The notes under the pieces: model-generated
Databases searched by the model: none
Told to the model about the DNA's origin: nothing
Seen by the model: the letters and a program-made list of their open reading frames with translations, nothing else
Assembly (NCBI RefSeq): GCF_021590045.1
Contig: NZ_CP062221.1
Span: 1,612,001-1,676,000, forward strand
Origin: Cellulomonas palmilytica
Lineage (GTDB): Bacteria > Actinomycetota > Actinomycetes > Actinomycetales > Cellulomonadaceae
Direction: 5' to 3'
Length of the DNA stretch: 64,000 bases
Program-made: the position numbers and the translations under genes
Shown: one piece after another, positions 44,332-53,581 of the stretch
How positions within the stretch are numbered: position 1 is the first letter of the stretch
Layout: each line of letters starts with the position of its first letter

Positions 44332-44714
44332 GACCCGCCTCCCTCCGGCGGGGGCGGGTCGCCCTCCGGCGGGGGCGGGTCGACATCCGGCGTCGCGCCG
44401 TCGCGCGGGGACGCCTTCCACAGCAGCCGCACGCCGAACGTCGCGGTCGCGCCGCCCTTGACGAGCAGCGACGTGAGCCGCCCGGCCTCGACCGCGACGT
44501 CGACGCCGAACGTCACCTCGGCCTCGTCGGGCCGGGCGCGCCGCAGCGCGTCCGTCATCGACCGGGAGATCCGGGCGACCGACTCCGCGAGGTCGTCGAA
44601 CGACAGGACGTCGCTCAGCGCGGAGACGTCCTCCTCACGGTCGTCCTGCCGGGAGATCTCGACCATGACGCGTGGCGCGCCCGGCTCCAGCTCGGTGCTG
44701 ACGATCCGCGTCAT
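44328..44714 (-). CDS. trypsin co-occurring domain (trypco, CU044_2847-type) protein
   Basis: 128-residue protein. The helical middle SFDDLAESVARISRSMTDALR is followed by DEAEVTFGVDVAVEAGR and GATATFGVRLLWK, the signature of trypco1/CU044_2847 proteins, which are found next to trypsin-like proteases in predicted conflict systems (established knowledge). The C-terminal tail has a duplicated DPPPPEG unit. First gene of the operon; its stop overlaps the protease GTG. Probably a sensor, adaptor or protease regulator, inferred from context. Confidence 0.82.
   Translation of the reverse strand: MTRIVSTELEPGAPRVMVEISRQDDREEDVSALSDVLSFDDLAESVARISRSMTDALRRARPDEAEVTFGVDVAVEAGRLTSLLVKGGATATFGVRLLWKASPRDGATPDVDPPPPEGDPPPPEGGGS
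44341..44382. repeat. tandem 21-base repeat in the trypco gene
   Basis: Two perfect copies (44341-44361 and 44362-44382) encode the duplicated proline-rich DPPPPEG unit near the C-terminus. Confidence 0.8.
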
Positions 44715-44919
44715 CGCTCCGCCCCCGGGAGACGAGAGGAAAAGGGACTTCTCGGACACGGTAACGCCGCGCGCGCGGTGTGGCACGGGTGAGAAGCCTC
44801 GGCGACGGGCGCCGCGGCCGCGGCCCGATGGGCGATACGCCCGATCTCGCGGCCGGTCGCGAGGCTAGGTTCGCTCACCTGGGCTCGGGCAGGGCGAGCA
44901 CCGAACGAGGGGGAGTCGG
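44715..44919. promoter_or_regulatory. divergent promoter region of trypco operon and entA-like gene
   Basis: 205 bases separate the two starts. AGGT-N6-ACCT (44867-44880) resembles an iron box but is one base short. No clear hexamers for the trypco promoter could be fixed. Confidence 0.3.
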
Positions 44920-45648
44920 ATGACGCAGGGGACGCGCGGGGTCGCGCTGGTGACGGGGGCCGCCGGGGGCATCGGGTCGGCGGTCGTGGGCGTGCTGCGG
45001 GCGCGCGGGTACACGGTCGTCGGGACCGACCGGACGGCGCACGACGACGTGCGCGCGCTCGACATCACGGACGGCGACGCCGTCGCGGCGTTCGTCGCAC
45101 GGCTCGAGAGCGAGGACGGCCCGGTCGAGGTGCTCGTCAACGCCGCCGGCCTGCTGCGGACGGGTCCCGCGCTGGACGACGACGACGACCTCGTGGCGCT
45201 GGTCGCGGTGAACGTGCTCGGCACCGCGACGGTCACCCGCGCCGTGGTGCGGCGCATGGTCGAGCGCGGCCGCGGATCCGTGGTGACGGTCGCGTCCAAC
45301 GCGGCGCGCGTGCCCCGCACGGGCATGGCCGCGTACGGCGCGTCGAAGGCGGCGCTCACGGCGTGGACCAAGTCGCTCGGGCTCGAGGTCGCCGAGCACG
45401 GTGTGCGGTGCAACGTCGTGCACCCGGGCACCACGCGCACGCGGATGCTCGACGGGCTCGGGGACACCGAGCAGGTCGTGGCGGCGGCGATCAACGGGAC
45501 GCCGGAGGCCTACAAGGTGGGGATCCCGCTGCGCCGGGTCGCGGAGCCGGACGACGTCGCGGCCGCGGTGGCGTTCCTGGCGTCCGACGACGCGCGCCAC
45601 CTCACGATGCACGAGCTCTACGTCGACGGGGGCGCGTCGCTGCGCTGA
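44920..45648 (+). CDS. entA: 2,3-dihydro-2,3-dihydroxybenzoate dehydrogenase-like SDR
   Basis: 242-residue short-chain dehydrogenase. NAD motif TGAAGGIG, catalytic S126, Y139 and K143 (MAAYGASKAAL). RCNVVHPG, YKVGIPL and HLTMHELYVDGGASL parallel the EntA/DhbA sequence closely, so oxidation of 2,3-dihydro-2,3-dihydroxybenzoate in catechol siderophore synthesis is the best guess. GGGGGAG precedes ATG at 44920. The other dihydroxybenzoate genes (entB, C, E) are not in the window; the convergent neighbour is a phosphopantetheinyl transferase, which supports the link. Confidence 0.78.
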   Translation: MTQGTRGVALVTGAAGGIGSAVVGVLRARGYTVVGTDRTAHDDVRALDITDGDAVAAFVARLESEDGPVEVLVNAAGLLRTGPALDDDDDLVALVAVNVLGTATVTRAVVRRMVERGRGSVVTVASNAARVPRTGMAAYGASKAALTAWTKSLGLEVAEHGVRCNVVHPGTTRTRMLDGLGDTEQVVAAAINGTPEAYKVGIPLRRVAEPDDVAAAVAFLASDDARHLTMHELYVDGGASLR

Positions 45649-45676
45649 CTCCTGCCCGCGCGGCCGTCGCGCCGGG

Positions 45677-46303
45677 TCAGCGGGGGAGCGCGAGCGCGGT
45701 GACCAGCAGGTCCTCGCCGACGGCCCAGCGGCCGCGCAGCTCGTCGACCCCGAGCCCCGGCTTCAGCAGCCGGACGACGAACGCGTCGTCCTCGAGGTGC
45801 ACGCGCACGTCCTCGAACCCGAGCCACGCACCCGTGATGGGCGACCAGAGCTTGTACACCGACTCCTTCGCGCTGAACAGCACGCGGTCGGCGCACAGCG
45901 CGGGGTCGAGCTCGGCCAGCGGAGCGCGCTCGGACTCGTCGAGCACGAGGGCCGCGACCTCGGGCGGCAGCGGGGCGCGGGGCTCGGCGTCGATGCCCAG
46001 CCCCGCCCACGCGTCGGCGCGCGCGACCGCTGCGGCGCGGTAGCCCGCGCAGTGCGTCATGCTCCCGACGACGCCCGCCGGCCACACCGGCGCACGGTTC
46101 GGCGCGCTCGGCACCGCGAGCGTCGTGACGGCCAGACGGCTCAGCGCCTCGCGGGCGCACCCGCGCACGGCCGCGTACTCCGCCCGACGAGCGGGCACGG
46201 CCTGCGCGACCGCGCGCTCCTCGTCGGCGAACAGCGGGACGGTCACCGGCGGGCCGTGCCGCTCGGTGACCTCGACGCCCGGGGGCAGCAGGTCGGCGAG
46301 CAC
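45677..46303 (-). CDS. 4'-phosphopantetheinyl transferase, EntD/Sfp type
   Basis: 208-residue transferase that loads the phosphopantetheine arm of CoA onto carrier proteins of siderophore or other non-ribosomal synthetases. GIDAEPR holds the Mg2+ aspartate and FSAKESVYKLW the catalytic E and K. An N-terminal region VLADLLPPGVEV is like other actinobacterial EntD proteins, so GTG at 46303 is chosen; a longer frame upstream is low-complexity. Convergent with the entA-like gene, 28 bases apart. Confidence 0.85.
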   Translation of the reverse strand: MLADLLPPGVEVTERHGPPVTVPLFADEERAVAQAVPARRAEYAAVRGCAREALSRLAVTTLAVPSAPNRAPVWPAGVVGSMTHCAGYRAAAVARADAWAGLGIDAEPRAPLPPEVAALVLDESERAPLAELDPALCADRVLFSAKESVYKLWSPITGAWLGFEDVRVHLEDDAFVVRLLKPGLGVDELRGRWAVGEDLLVTALALPR

Positions 46304-46423
46304 GGGGTCACTGTGCCCGACATGTCTGTGCCTGCGCCGAGTCGTCCACGCCCACGCGCGTCCGCTCGGCTCCGTCGTCGCTGCGGCGCAGCCGCCGGAC
46401 GGCCGCCACGAACCCTCCCTGTC

Positions 46424-46490
46424 GAGTGCGCACGTTCCTGCGTGAGTGCGCACGTCCTGCGTCCGCACTCAGGCACGACCGTGCGCACTC
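46424..46490. repeat. short repeat cluster GAGTGCGCACG
   Basis: Two direct copies (46424-46434, 46444-46454) and one inverted copy (46480-46490) lie upstream of the transferase gene, with CCGCACTC as a further half copy. 46304-46559 has no gene; the last 70 bases are a G-rich tract. Confidence 0.6.
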
Positions 46491-46559
46491 GGCGGTGTGG
46501 GGGCGGGTGCGGTGGGACGGGGGGAGGACGGGAGGGGGATGGAGGGGGACGGGAGGGGC

Positions 46560-46596
46560 GACGAAGGCCCGTGACCGAGGGTCACGGGCCTTCGTC
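46560..46596 (-). terminator. terminator of tRNA-Arg
   Basis: Perfect 17-base arms (46560-46576 and 46580-46596) with a 3-base loop, 5 bases beyond the tRNA 3' end. Confidence 0.8.
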
Positions 46597-46601
46597 TCGT
46601 G

Positions 46602-46674
46602 TGCGCCCGAAAGGATTCGAACCTTCGACCTTCTGCTCCGGAGGCAGACGCTCTATCCGCTGAGCTACGGGCGC
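46602..46674 (-). tRNA. tRNA-Arg (anticodon CCG)
   Basis: 73 bases on the minus strand. Acceptor stem GCGCCCG/CGGGCGC, D-arm with AGCTCAGCGGATAGAGC, anticodon loop CTCCGGA giving CCG (reads CGG), T-arm GGTTCGAATCC. The 3' CCA is not encoded. Confidence 0.97.
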
Positions 46675-46758
46675 GAGATGCGCGAACGCATCGGCCAGCG
46701 AGCCTACCAGTCCTCCACCCCCACCCCGACCCCGCGATCGCTCCGGCTCCGCCGAGCG

Positions 46759-46822
46759 ATACCCGGAGCAACCACGGGGTCGGGGGACTGCCTCTGCGTG
46801 AACCCGTGGTTGCTCCGGGTAT
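46759..46822. repeat. 20-base perfect inverted repeat with 24-base loop
   Basis: Arms 46759-46778 and 46803-46822 are exact complements and contain CCCGGAGCAACCACGGG. It lies between tRNA-Arg and the GntR gene end. The block 46741-46769 resembles 13882-13910. Either a terminator for the GntR gene or a dispersed palindromic element. Confidence 0.75.
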
Positions 46823-46874
46823 GGCTCGCGAGTGCCGGAGGAAAGGTGGGGTCGTCCGTGGGGAGCGGGGTGGG

Positions 46875-47528
46875 TCAGGACTCGCCGAGGAGGGCGGAGA
46901 GGTACGTCGTCGTCTCCGCGACGGCCTTGGCCGCGTCGCCCGCGACGATCGCCTCGACGAGCGCGTCGTGCGCGGTCTGCCCGTGGTAGTCGGTGACGAA
47001 GTTGAACCGGATGTTCTCGCCGATCGCGTCGATGAGGTTCTCGTACAGCGACGCGAGCACGGGGTTCGCCGCGGCGCGCACGATCGTCGTGTGCAGCGCG
47101 AGGTCGGTCGCGACCATCGCGTCGAGGTCGCCCGACACGTACGCGGCGGCGCGCTCGTCGCGGCGGTCGAGCAGCGTGCTCGCGTCGAGCGCGGTGCGCC
47201 GGCGTGCGGCCAGGCGCGCCGCCTCGATCTCGAGCGCGCGGCGGACCTCGACGACGTCGCGCTGGCGCGCCTCGGCGATCTGGCGGCCCATGGTCGCGGC
47301 GAGCTCGGACGACGAGAGCACGTACGTGCCCGAGCCCTGGCGGCGCTCGAGCAGGCCGGCGTGCACGAGCGACTGCACGGCCTCGCGGACCGTGTTGCGA
47401 CCGACGCCGAGGAGCTCGACGAGCTGCGGCTCGGGCGGGATCCGGGAGCCGACGGGCCACTCGCCGCTCGTGATGCGCGCGCGTAGCTCCTGTACGGTCG
47501 AATCGATCAGACCGGTCCGTCGCGTCAT
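46875..47528 (-). CDS. FadR/GntR-family transcriptional regulator
   Basis: 217-residue regulator. N-terminal winged helix with [27 protein letters not shown] and the wing RRQGSGTYV. The C-terminal helical effector domain of FCD type has [12 protein letters not shown] and [17 protein letters not shown], where the histidine probably binds a metal. ATG at 47528 with GGAG upstream. It is divergent from the MFS gene at 47647 and most likely controls it and itself from the 118-base gap. Confidence 0.9.
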   Translation of the reverse strand: MTRRTGLIDSTVQELRARITSGEWPVGSRIPPEPQLVELLGVGRNTVREAVQSLVHAGLLERRQGSGTYVLSSSELAATMGRQIAEARQRDVVEVRRALEIEAARLAARRRTALDASTLLDRRDERAAAYVSGDLDAMVATDLALHTTIVRAAANPVLASLYENLIDAIGENIRFNFVTDYHGQTAHDALVEAIVAGDAAKAVAETTTYLSALLGES

Positions 47529-47646
47529 CGGGACAGGACTCCGTGTGCAGGCATGCGGTGCAGTCAACACGAGCGAAGCGCCTGCGTGCCAGGGGTGTCC
47601 GTCGTGCCGGTCGTCCCATCCTTGACGATTCACCCTGCGGAGTGTC

Positions 47647-48966
47647 GTGACGCCCGATTCGCTCGCTCCCGCTCCGTGGCGTGGGCGGCTCGTGGTGCTC
47701 GCGGGCATCGTGCTGGTGGCGCTGAACCTGCGCATCGCGGTCGCGGCGGTCTCGCCGATCGTCGACGTGGTGCGCGAGGACGTCGCGCTGTCGCCCGCGC
47801 AGGTGGGCGTGCTGGGGACGGTGCCGCTGCTGTCCTTCGCGGTGTTCGGCGCCCTGGCCTCGCCGCTCGGGCGGCGTCTCGGACTCGAGCCGACGCTCGT
47901 GCTGGCGCTCGCTCTCTCGGTCGCGGGGGAGGCGGCGCGGGCGCTGTCGTCGACCGCTCCGGCGTTCCTGGCGTGGTCGGTGCTCGCGCTCGCGGGCATG
48001 GGCATGGGCAACGTGCTGCTGCCGCCGCTCGTCAAGCGGTACTTCCCGGACCGCATCGGCGTGGTCACGGCGTCGTACGCGGTGATGCTGTCGGTGAGCA
48101 CCGCGGTGCCGCCGCTCGTGGCGCTGCCGTTCGCGCAGGCCGCGGGGTGGCGCTGGGCCGTGGGCGCGTGGGCGGCGCTCGGCGTGGTGGCGGCCGTGCC
48201 GTGGCTCGTCGTGATCGTCCGCTCGGTCGCGGCACGCGCGCACCTGCGCGAGCTGCTGCGCCGCGCGGGGACCCGGAGCCCCGCCGGCTCGCGCGTCGCT
48301 CCCACCGGGGACCGCGGCGACGTGCGACTGGTGTGGCGCTCGCCGCTGGCGTGGGCGATGGCCCTGACGTTCGCGGTCAACTCGCTCGGCACGTACACGG
48401 TGTTCGCGTGGCTGCCGCAGATGCTCGACGACCTCGGGCTCGGTACGGAGGCCGGCGGGCGGTGGCTCGCGCTGTTCGCGATCCTCGGGCTGCCCGCCTC
48501 GCTCGTGGTCCCCGTGCTGACGGCACGCATGCGCTCACCGTTCCCGCTCGTGGCCGGCTTCGTCGCGAGCTGGGCGGTCGGCTACCTCGGGCTGCTCCTC
48601 GCGCCCACGCACGGCACGGTCGTCTGGATGGTGCTGCTGGGACTGGGCACGAGCACGTTCCCCGTGCTGCTCGCCCTGATCGGGCTGCGCACCGCGACTC
48701 CGGGGCTGGCGGTGGTGCTGTCGGGCATGGTGCAGGGCGTGGGGTACGCGCTCGCGGCGCTCGGCCCGGTGACGATCGGCCTCGTGCACGAGGCGACCGG
48801 TGGCTGGGACGCCCCGATCGTGGTGCTGCTGGGCCTGCTCGTCGTGCTGCTCGCGGCAGGGTGGCGCGCGTGCCGTCCGGAGGTCCTGGGGCACGTCCCG
48901 CGCGCGGCGCCGACGACGGACGCCGGGGAAAAGGCGCTGCGCGGTTCCCCTACCCTGGAACGGTGA
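47647..48966 (+). CDS. MFS transporter, CynX/NimT type
   Basis: 439-residue major facilitator with 12 hydrophobic segments. [12 protein letters not shown] in segment 1, [11 protein letters not shown] in the loop after segment 2, and [18 protein letters not shown] in segment 4 are typical of the CynX/NimT group, which carries cyanate, nitroimidazoles or small anions. Substrate here is unknown. GTG at 47647 with GGAG 5 bases upstream. The TGA overlaps the argS GTG (GTGA), so some argS translation could be coupled to it. Confidence 0.85.
   Translation: MTPDSLAPAPWRGRLVVLAGIVLVALNLRIAVAAVSPIVDVVREDVALSPAQVGVLGTVPLLSFAVFGALASPLGRRLGLEPTLVLALALSVAGEAARALSSTAPAFLAWSVLALAGMGMGNVLLPPLVKRYFPDRIGVVTASYAVMLSVSTAVPPLVALPFAQAAGWRWAVGAWAALGVVAAVPWLVVIVRSVAARAHLRELLRRAGTRSPAGSRVAPTGDRGDVRLVWRSPLAWAMALTFAVNSLGTYTVFAWLPQMLDDLGLGTEAGGRWLALFAILGLPASLVVPVLTARMRSPFPLVAGFVASWAVGYLGLLLAPTHGTVVWMVLLGLGTSTFPVLLALIGLRTATPGLAVVLSGMVQGVGYALAALGPVTIGLVHEATGGWDAPIVVLLGLLVVLLAAGWRACRPEVLGHVPRAAPTTDAGEKALRGSPTLER
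48951..48956 (+). promoter_or_regulatory. -10 hexamer TACCCT of argS
   Basis: TACCCT lies inside the end of the MFS gene, 6 bases before the argS GTG. A leaderless argS message independent of the MFS gene is likely. Confidence 0.5.
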
Positions 48967-50645
48967 CTCCCGACCAGCTCTCGCAGGCCCTCGCGGCCGC
49001 TCTCGCCGCGGCCGTCGCCGACGGCACGTTCGCTCTCGACCCCGCCGACCTCCCGGCGACCGTCCACGTCGAGCGACCGAGGCAGCGGGAGCACGGCGAC
49101 TGGGCGACGAACGTCGCGCTGCAGCTCGCGAAGAAGGCCGGGACGAACCCGCGCGCGTTCGCCGAGGAGCTCGCGAAGCGCCTGGGCGCCACCGCCGGCA
49201 TCGCGTCGGTCGAGATCGCCGGTCCCGGCTTCCTCAACATCCGGCTCGACGCCGCGGCCGCGGGCGAGCTCGCCCGCAGCATCGTCGAGCAGGGTGTCGA
49301 GTACGGCCGCAACGAGGCCGAGGCCGGCCACGTGGTCAACCTCGAGTTCGTCTCGGCGAACCCGACCGGTCCGCTGCACATCGGCGGTGTGCGCTGGGCC
49401 GCGGTGGGCGACTCGCTCGCGCGGATCCTGCAGGCCGCGGGCGCGCAGGTGACCCGCGAGTACTACTTCAACGACCACGGCGCGCAGATCGACCGGTTCG
49501 CGCGCTCGCTGCTGGCGCGGGCCCGCGGCGAGGAGGCGCCCGAGGACGGCTACGGCGGCCAGTACATCGCGGACATCGCGGCGCAGGTGACGGCCGACGC
49601 CGCGGCGGCGGGCGAGCCGGACCCGGCGACGCTCCCGGACGACGAGGCCGCGGAGGTGTTCCGTGCGCGCGGCGTCGACCTGATGTTCGACGAGATCAAG
49701 AAGTCGCTGCACGACTTCGGCGTCGACTTCGACGTGTACTTCCACGAGGACTCGCTGCACGAGTCGGGCGCGGTCGAGCGGGCCGTCGCGCGCCTGCGCG
49801 AGCTCGGGCACGTCTTCGACGCCGACGGTGCGACGTGGCTGCGGACGACCGAGTTCGGCGACGACAAGGACCGCGTGGTCATCAAGTCGGACGGTGAGGC
49901 CGCGTACATCGCGGGCGACATCGCGTACTACCTGGACAAGCGCGAGCGCGGCTTCGACCGCGTCGTCATGATGCTCGGCGCGGACCACCACGGGTACGTG
50001 GGCCGCATGAAGGCGGTCGCGGCGGCGTTCGGCGACGACCCGGACGTCAACCTCGAGATCCTCATCGGCCAGCTCGTGAACCTCGTCAGGGACGGCGAGC
50101 CGGTGCGCATGTCGAAGCGCGCGGGCACGGTCGTGACCATCGACGACCTGGTCGACGCGGTCGGCGTGGACGCGGCGCGCTACTCGCTCGCGCGCTCGTC
50201 GACCGACAGTGCGATCGACCTGGACCTCGACCTGCTCGCGAAGGCGACGAACGAGAACCCCGTGTTCTACGTGCAGTACGCGCACGCGCGCACCGCGGCG
50301 ATCGGGCGCAACGCGGCCGAGGCGGGCGTGCGCCGCGAGGACGGGTTCGACGCGAGCGTGCTGGACCACGTGACCGAGTCGGTGCTGCTGGGCCACCTCG
50401 CGCAGCTGCCGCGGGTCGTCGCGCAGGCCGCGAACCTGCGCGAGCCGCACCGCGTCGCGCGCTACCTCGAGGAGCTCGCGGGCGGGTTCCACAAGTGGTA
50501 CGACGCGAAGCGCTACGTGCTGCCGCAGGGCGACGAGCCCGTCACGGACGTGCACCGCACGCGCCTGTGGCTGGTCGACGCGACGCGTCAGGTGCTCGCG
50601 AACGGCCTGGGTCTGCTCGGCGTGAGCGCGCCGGAGCGGATGTGA
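48963..50645 (+). CDS. argS: arginyl-tRNA synthetase
   Basis: 560-residue class I synthetase that charges tRNA-Arg. The N-terminal additional domain is followed by the ATP motif [14 protein letters not shown] (HIGH) near residue 130, the KMSKS equivalent RMSKRAG and the C-terminal DALR anticodon domain with [12 protein letters not shown]. Length is normal. GTG at 48963 overlaps the MFS stop and has its own -10. Followed by lysA with another GTGA overlap; the argS-lysA-hom order is conserved in actinobacteria. Confidence 0.96.
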   Translation: MTPDQLSQALAAALAAAVADGTFALDPADLPATVHVERPRQREHGDWATNVALQLAKKAGTNPRAFAEELAKRLGATAGIASVEIAGPGFLNIRLDAAAAGELARSIVEQGVEYGRNEAEAGHVVNLEFVSANPTGPLHIGGVRWAAVGDSLARILQAAGAQVTREYYFNDHGAQIDRFARSLLARARGEEAPEDGYGGQYIADIAAQVTADAAAAGEPDPATLPDDEAAEVFRARGVDLMFDEIKKSLHDFGVDFDVYFHEDSLHESGAVERAVARLRELGHVFDADGATWLRTTEFGDDKDRVVIKSDGEAAYIAGDIAYYLDKRERGFDRVVMMLGADHHGYVGRMKAVAAAFGDDPDVNLEILIGQLVNLVRDGEPVRMSKRAGTVVTIDDLVDAVGVDAARYSLARSSTDSAIDLDLDLLAKATNENPVFYVQYAHARTAAIGRNAAEAGVRREDGFDASVLDHVTESVLLGHLAQLPRVVAQAANLREPHRVARYLEELAGGFHKWYDAKRYVLPQGDEPVTDVHRTRLWLVDATRQVLANGLGLLGVSAPERM

Positions 50646-52006
50646 CGACGAGCATCCCGGGCGAGCCCTGGTCGACGGGGGTCGCCCGGGACGGCTCGGG
50701 CGCGCTCGTCGTCGCCGGTGTGCCCGTCGCGCGGCTGGCCGACGAGGTCGGCACGCCCGCGTACGTGCTCGACGAGGCGGACCTGCGTGCGCGGGCGGCG
50801 GGCTACCGCCGGGCGTTCACCGCGGCGTTCGCCGAGGTGGGCGCGGGTGTGGACGTGTACTACGCCGGGAAGGCGTTCCTGTCGGTCGCGGTCGCGCGTT
50901 GGGTGCACGACGAGGGTCTGCGCGTGGACACCGCGTCGGGCGGTGAGCTCGCGGTCGCGCTGCGCGCCGGCGTGCCGGGCGCGGACATCGGTCTGCACGG
51001 CAACAACAAGTCCGACGACGAGCTCGCGCTCGCGCTGGACAACGGCGTGGGCCGGATCATCGTGGACTCGCTCGTCGAGGTGGAGCGGCTCGCTGCGCTC
51101 GTGCAGGCACGCGGGGGCGACCCGGCGCCGGTGATGGTGCGCGTGACGACGGGCGTGCACGCCGGCGGGCACGAGTACATCTCGACCGCGCACGAGGACC
51201 AGAAGTTCGGCCTGTCGGTCACGGCGCGCGACGGCCAGGACAGCCCCGCGATGACGGCGCTGCTCGCGGTGCTCGACCACCCGGAGCTGCGGCTGCTGGG
51301 CATCCACTCGCACATCGGTTCGCAGATCCTCGACCCGTCGGGCTTCGAGGTCGCCGCACGCGTGGTGCTCGAGCTGCGCGCGGAGCTCGCGCGCCGCACG
51401 GGCGTGCTGGTGGAGGAGGTCGACCTGGGCGGCGGGTACGGGATCGCGTACCTGCCGGGGGAGGTCGCGCTCGACCCGGACCGGATCGCGAAGGACGTCG
51501 CGTCGTCGGTCGCGGCCGCTGCCGCCGACCTCGGCACGCCGCTGCCGCGGTTCTCGATCGAGCCGGGGCGCGCGGTCGTCGGACCGGCGGGGTTCACGCT
51601 CTACACGGTCGGGACCGTCAAGCCCGTACGCGTGGACGACGCGACCGAGCGCCTGTACGTGTCCGTCGACGGTGGCATGAGCGACAACATCCGCCCCGCG
51701 CTGTACGGCGCGCGGTACCACGCGGAGGTCGTCGGGCGGCTGTCGTCGGCGCCGACGGTGCTCGCCCGGGTCGTCGGGAAGCACTGCGAGTCGGGCGACA
51801 TCGTCGTGCACGAGGTGCAGCTGCCGGCCGACGTGCGCGCGGGCGACCTGCTCGCGGTCGCGGCGACGGGCGCCTACGGGCGGTCGATGGCGTCGAACTA
51901 CAACCTGCTGACGCGCCCGCCGGTCGTGGCGGTGCGCGACGGCGAGGTGCGCACGCTGCTGCGGCGCGAGACGGTCGACGACCTGCTGGCGCTCGACCAG
52001 GGCTGA
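50642..52006 (+). CDS. lysA: diaminopimelate decarboxylase
   Basis: 454-residue PLP enzyme (fold type III) converting meso-diaminopimelate to lysine. YYAGKAFLS holds the PLP lysine near residue 75; [28 protein letters not shown] and the cysteine in GKHCESGD contributed by the partner subunit are all present. GTG at 50642 overlaps the argS stop (GTGA), so the two are co-translated. Lysine is the last product of this branch; hom, the threonine branch point, follows after 264 bases. Confidence 0.95.
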   Translation: MTTSIPGEPWSTGVARDGSGALVVAGVPVARLADEVGTPAYVLDEADLRARAAGYRRAFTAAFAEVGAGVDVYYAGKAFLSVAVARWVHDEGLRVDTASGGELAVALRAGVPGADIGLHGNNKSDDELALALDNGVGRIIVDSLVEVERLAALVQARGGDPAPVMVRVTTGVHAGGHEYISTAHEDQKFGLSVTARDGQDSPAMTALLAVLDHPELRLLGIHSHIGSQILDPSGFEVAARVVLELRAELARRTGVLVEEVDLGGGYGIAYLPGEVALDPDRIAKDVASSVAAAAADLGTPLPRFSIEPGRAVVGPAGFTLYTVGTVKPVRVDDATERLYVSVDGGMSDNIRPALYGARYHAEVVGRLSSAPTVLARVVGKHCESGDIVVHEVQLPADVRAGDLLAVAATGAYGRSMASNYNLLTRPPVVAVRDGEVRTLLRRETVDDLLALDQG

Positions 52007-52270
52007 CCGCGACCGGCGCCTGACCTGCACCAACCCGCCCGACCCGGGACAGGGGGCACGCGTCCGACGTGCGGGGTGTGCCCAAGGACCCTCCCCGGGG
52101 GGAGGTCGCGAGGTCCACGAGGAACGCGTCGCTCGTCGTGTCCGGACGATGCGCACGCGTCGCAGCAGCACGCCGCGTCCGGGCTCGTCCTGCCGACCGG
52201 ACGTCCCGAACCGGCCGGCACGAGTGCGCCCTATCCTGTGCGCAGTCCCGACGAGAGCACCGGAGGTCGT
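52007..52270 (+). promoter_or_regulatory. lysA-hom intergenic region with hom promoter
   Basis: GC-rich imperfect stem near 52087-52106 (CTCCCC against GGGGAG) may terminate lysA. TATCCT at 52232-52237 is a likely -10 for hom, giving a leader of about 25 bases with GGAGG before the GTG. Confidence 0.45.
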
Positions 52271-53581
52271 GTGCCCGCCCCCCTGAAGGTCGCCCTGCTC
52301 GGTTGCGGCGTGGTCGGCACCGAGGTGGCCCACCGCCTCGTCGCGCACGCCGACGAGCTCGCCTCCCGTGTCGGGGCGCCGCTGCAGATCATCGGCATCG
52401 CGGTGCGGGACGCGGCGGTGCCGCGCGAGGGCGTCACCGGGACGCCGCTCGAGGCGCTGCTCACGACGGACGCGACCGCCCTGGTGCGCGGCGCGGACGT
52501 GGTGGTCGAGGTGATGGGCGGCATCGAGCCCGCGCGCACGCTGATCCTGCAGGCGATCGAGTCGGGTGCGTCGGTCGTCACGGCCAACAAGGCGCTGCTC
52601 GCCTCGGACGGCCCCACGCTGTACAAGGCGGCGGACGCGGCGGGCGTGGACCTGTACTTCGAGGCCGCGGTCGCGGGCGCCATCCCGATCGTCCGGCCGG
52701 TGCGCGAGTCGCTCGCGGGCGACCAGGTGCAGCGCGTCCTCGGCATCGTCAACGGCACGACGAACTACGTGCTGGACCGCATGGCGACCGACGGGCTCGA
52801 GCTCGAGCAGGCCGTCAAGGAGGCGCAGGCGCTCGGCTACGCGGAGGCGGACCCGACGGCGGACGTCGAGGGCTACGACGCCGCGGCGAAGGCCGCGATC
52901 CTCGCGTCGCTCGCGTTCCACACCCGGGTGTCGCTCGACGACGTCGCGCGCGAGGGCATCACGGGTGTCACGGCCGCGGACGTGGCGTGGGCGCAGCGCA
53001 CGGGGCACGCGATCAAGCTGCTGGCGATCGCGGAGCGGAACGCGCACGACGAGGTCGCGGGCATCCAGGTGCGCGTGCACCCCGCGCTCGTCCCGCTCGA
53101 CCACCCGCTCGCGGGCGTGCGCGGCGCGTTCAACGCGGTGTTCGTCGAGTCGGAGGCGGCAGGCGAGCTCATGTTCTACGGGCGCGGCGCCGGCGGTGCG
53201 CCCACGTCGTCGGCGGTGCTGGGCGACCTCGTGTCGGTCGCGCGTCACCGGGTGCTCGGCGGGCGCGGGCCGGTCGAGTCGTCGTACGCGGCGCTGCCGG
53301 TCCTCCCGGCGGAGGCGGCGCGCACGCGGTTCCAGGTGCGCCTCGACGTCGACGACCGCCCGGGCGTGCTCGCGCAGGTCGCGCACGTGCTCGCGGGGCA
53401 CGACGTCTCGATCGAGGCCGTGCGGCAGTCCGCGGACGCGGGCGCGGGCGACGACGTCGCGCGCCTGCTCATCACGACCCACACCGCGCGCGAGAGCGCG
53501 CTCGCGGCCACCGTGGCCGCGCTCACCGACCTCGACGTCGTGCGTGACGTCGTGTCCGTCCTGCGAGTCGAAGGAGCCTGA
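52271..53581 (+). CDS. hom: homoserine dehydrogenase
   Basis: 436-residue NAD(P)H-dependent enzyme reducing aspartate semialdehyde to homoserine. The nucleotide motif [11 protein letters not shown] begins at residue 9, followed by VTANKALLA, the catalytic region [10 protein letters not shown] and [16 protein letters not shown]. The C-terminal ACT domain ([20 protein letters not shown]) allows feedback inhibition by threonine. GTG at 52271. The stop shares one base with the thrC ATG, so hom-thrC-thrB form an operon. Confidence 0.95.
   Translation: MPAPLKVALLGCGVVGTEVAHRLVAHADELASRVGAPLQIIGIAVRDAAVPREGVTGTPLEALLTTDATALVRGADVVVEVMGGIEPARTLILQAIESGASVVTANKALLASDGPTLYKAADAAGVDLYFEAAVAGAIPIVRPVRESLAGDQVQRVLGIVNGTTNYVLDRMATDGLELEQAVKEAQALGYAEADPTADVEGYDAAAKAAILASLAFHTRVSLDDVAREGITGVTAADVAWAQRTGHAIKLLAIAERNAHDEVAGIQVRVHPALVPLDHPLAGVRGAFNAVFVESEAAGELMFYGRGAGGAPTSSAVLGDLVSVARHRVLGGRGPVESSYAALPVLPAEAARTRFQVRLDVDDRPGVLAQVAHVLAGHDVSIEAVRQSADAGAGDDVARLLITTHTARESALAATVAALTDLDVVRDVVSVLRVEGA

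Noticed and set aside
39452..44714. Craspase-like (type III-E CRISPR) caspase system
   Set aside because: TPR and CHAT-like parts are present, but there is no gRAMP effector or CRISPR array, and the CHAT residues are missing.
44867..44880. Iron-box-like AGGT-N6-ACCT before the entA-like gene
   Set aside because: Spacer is one base shorter than the IdeR/DtxR core (N7) and flanks do not match, so not annotated as an operator.
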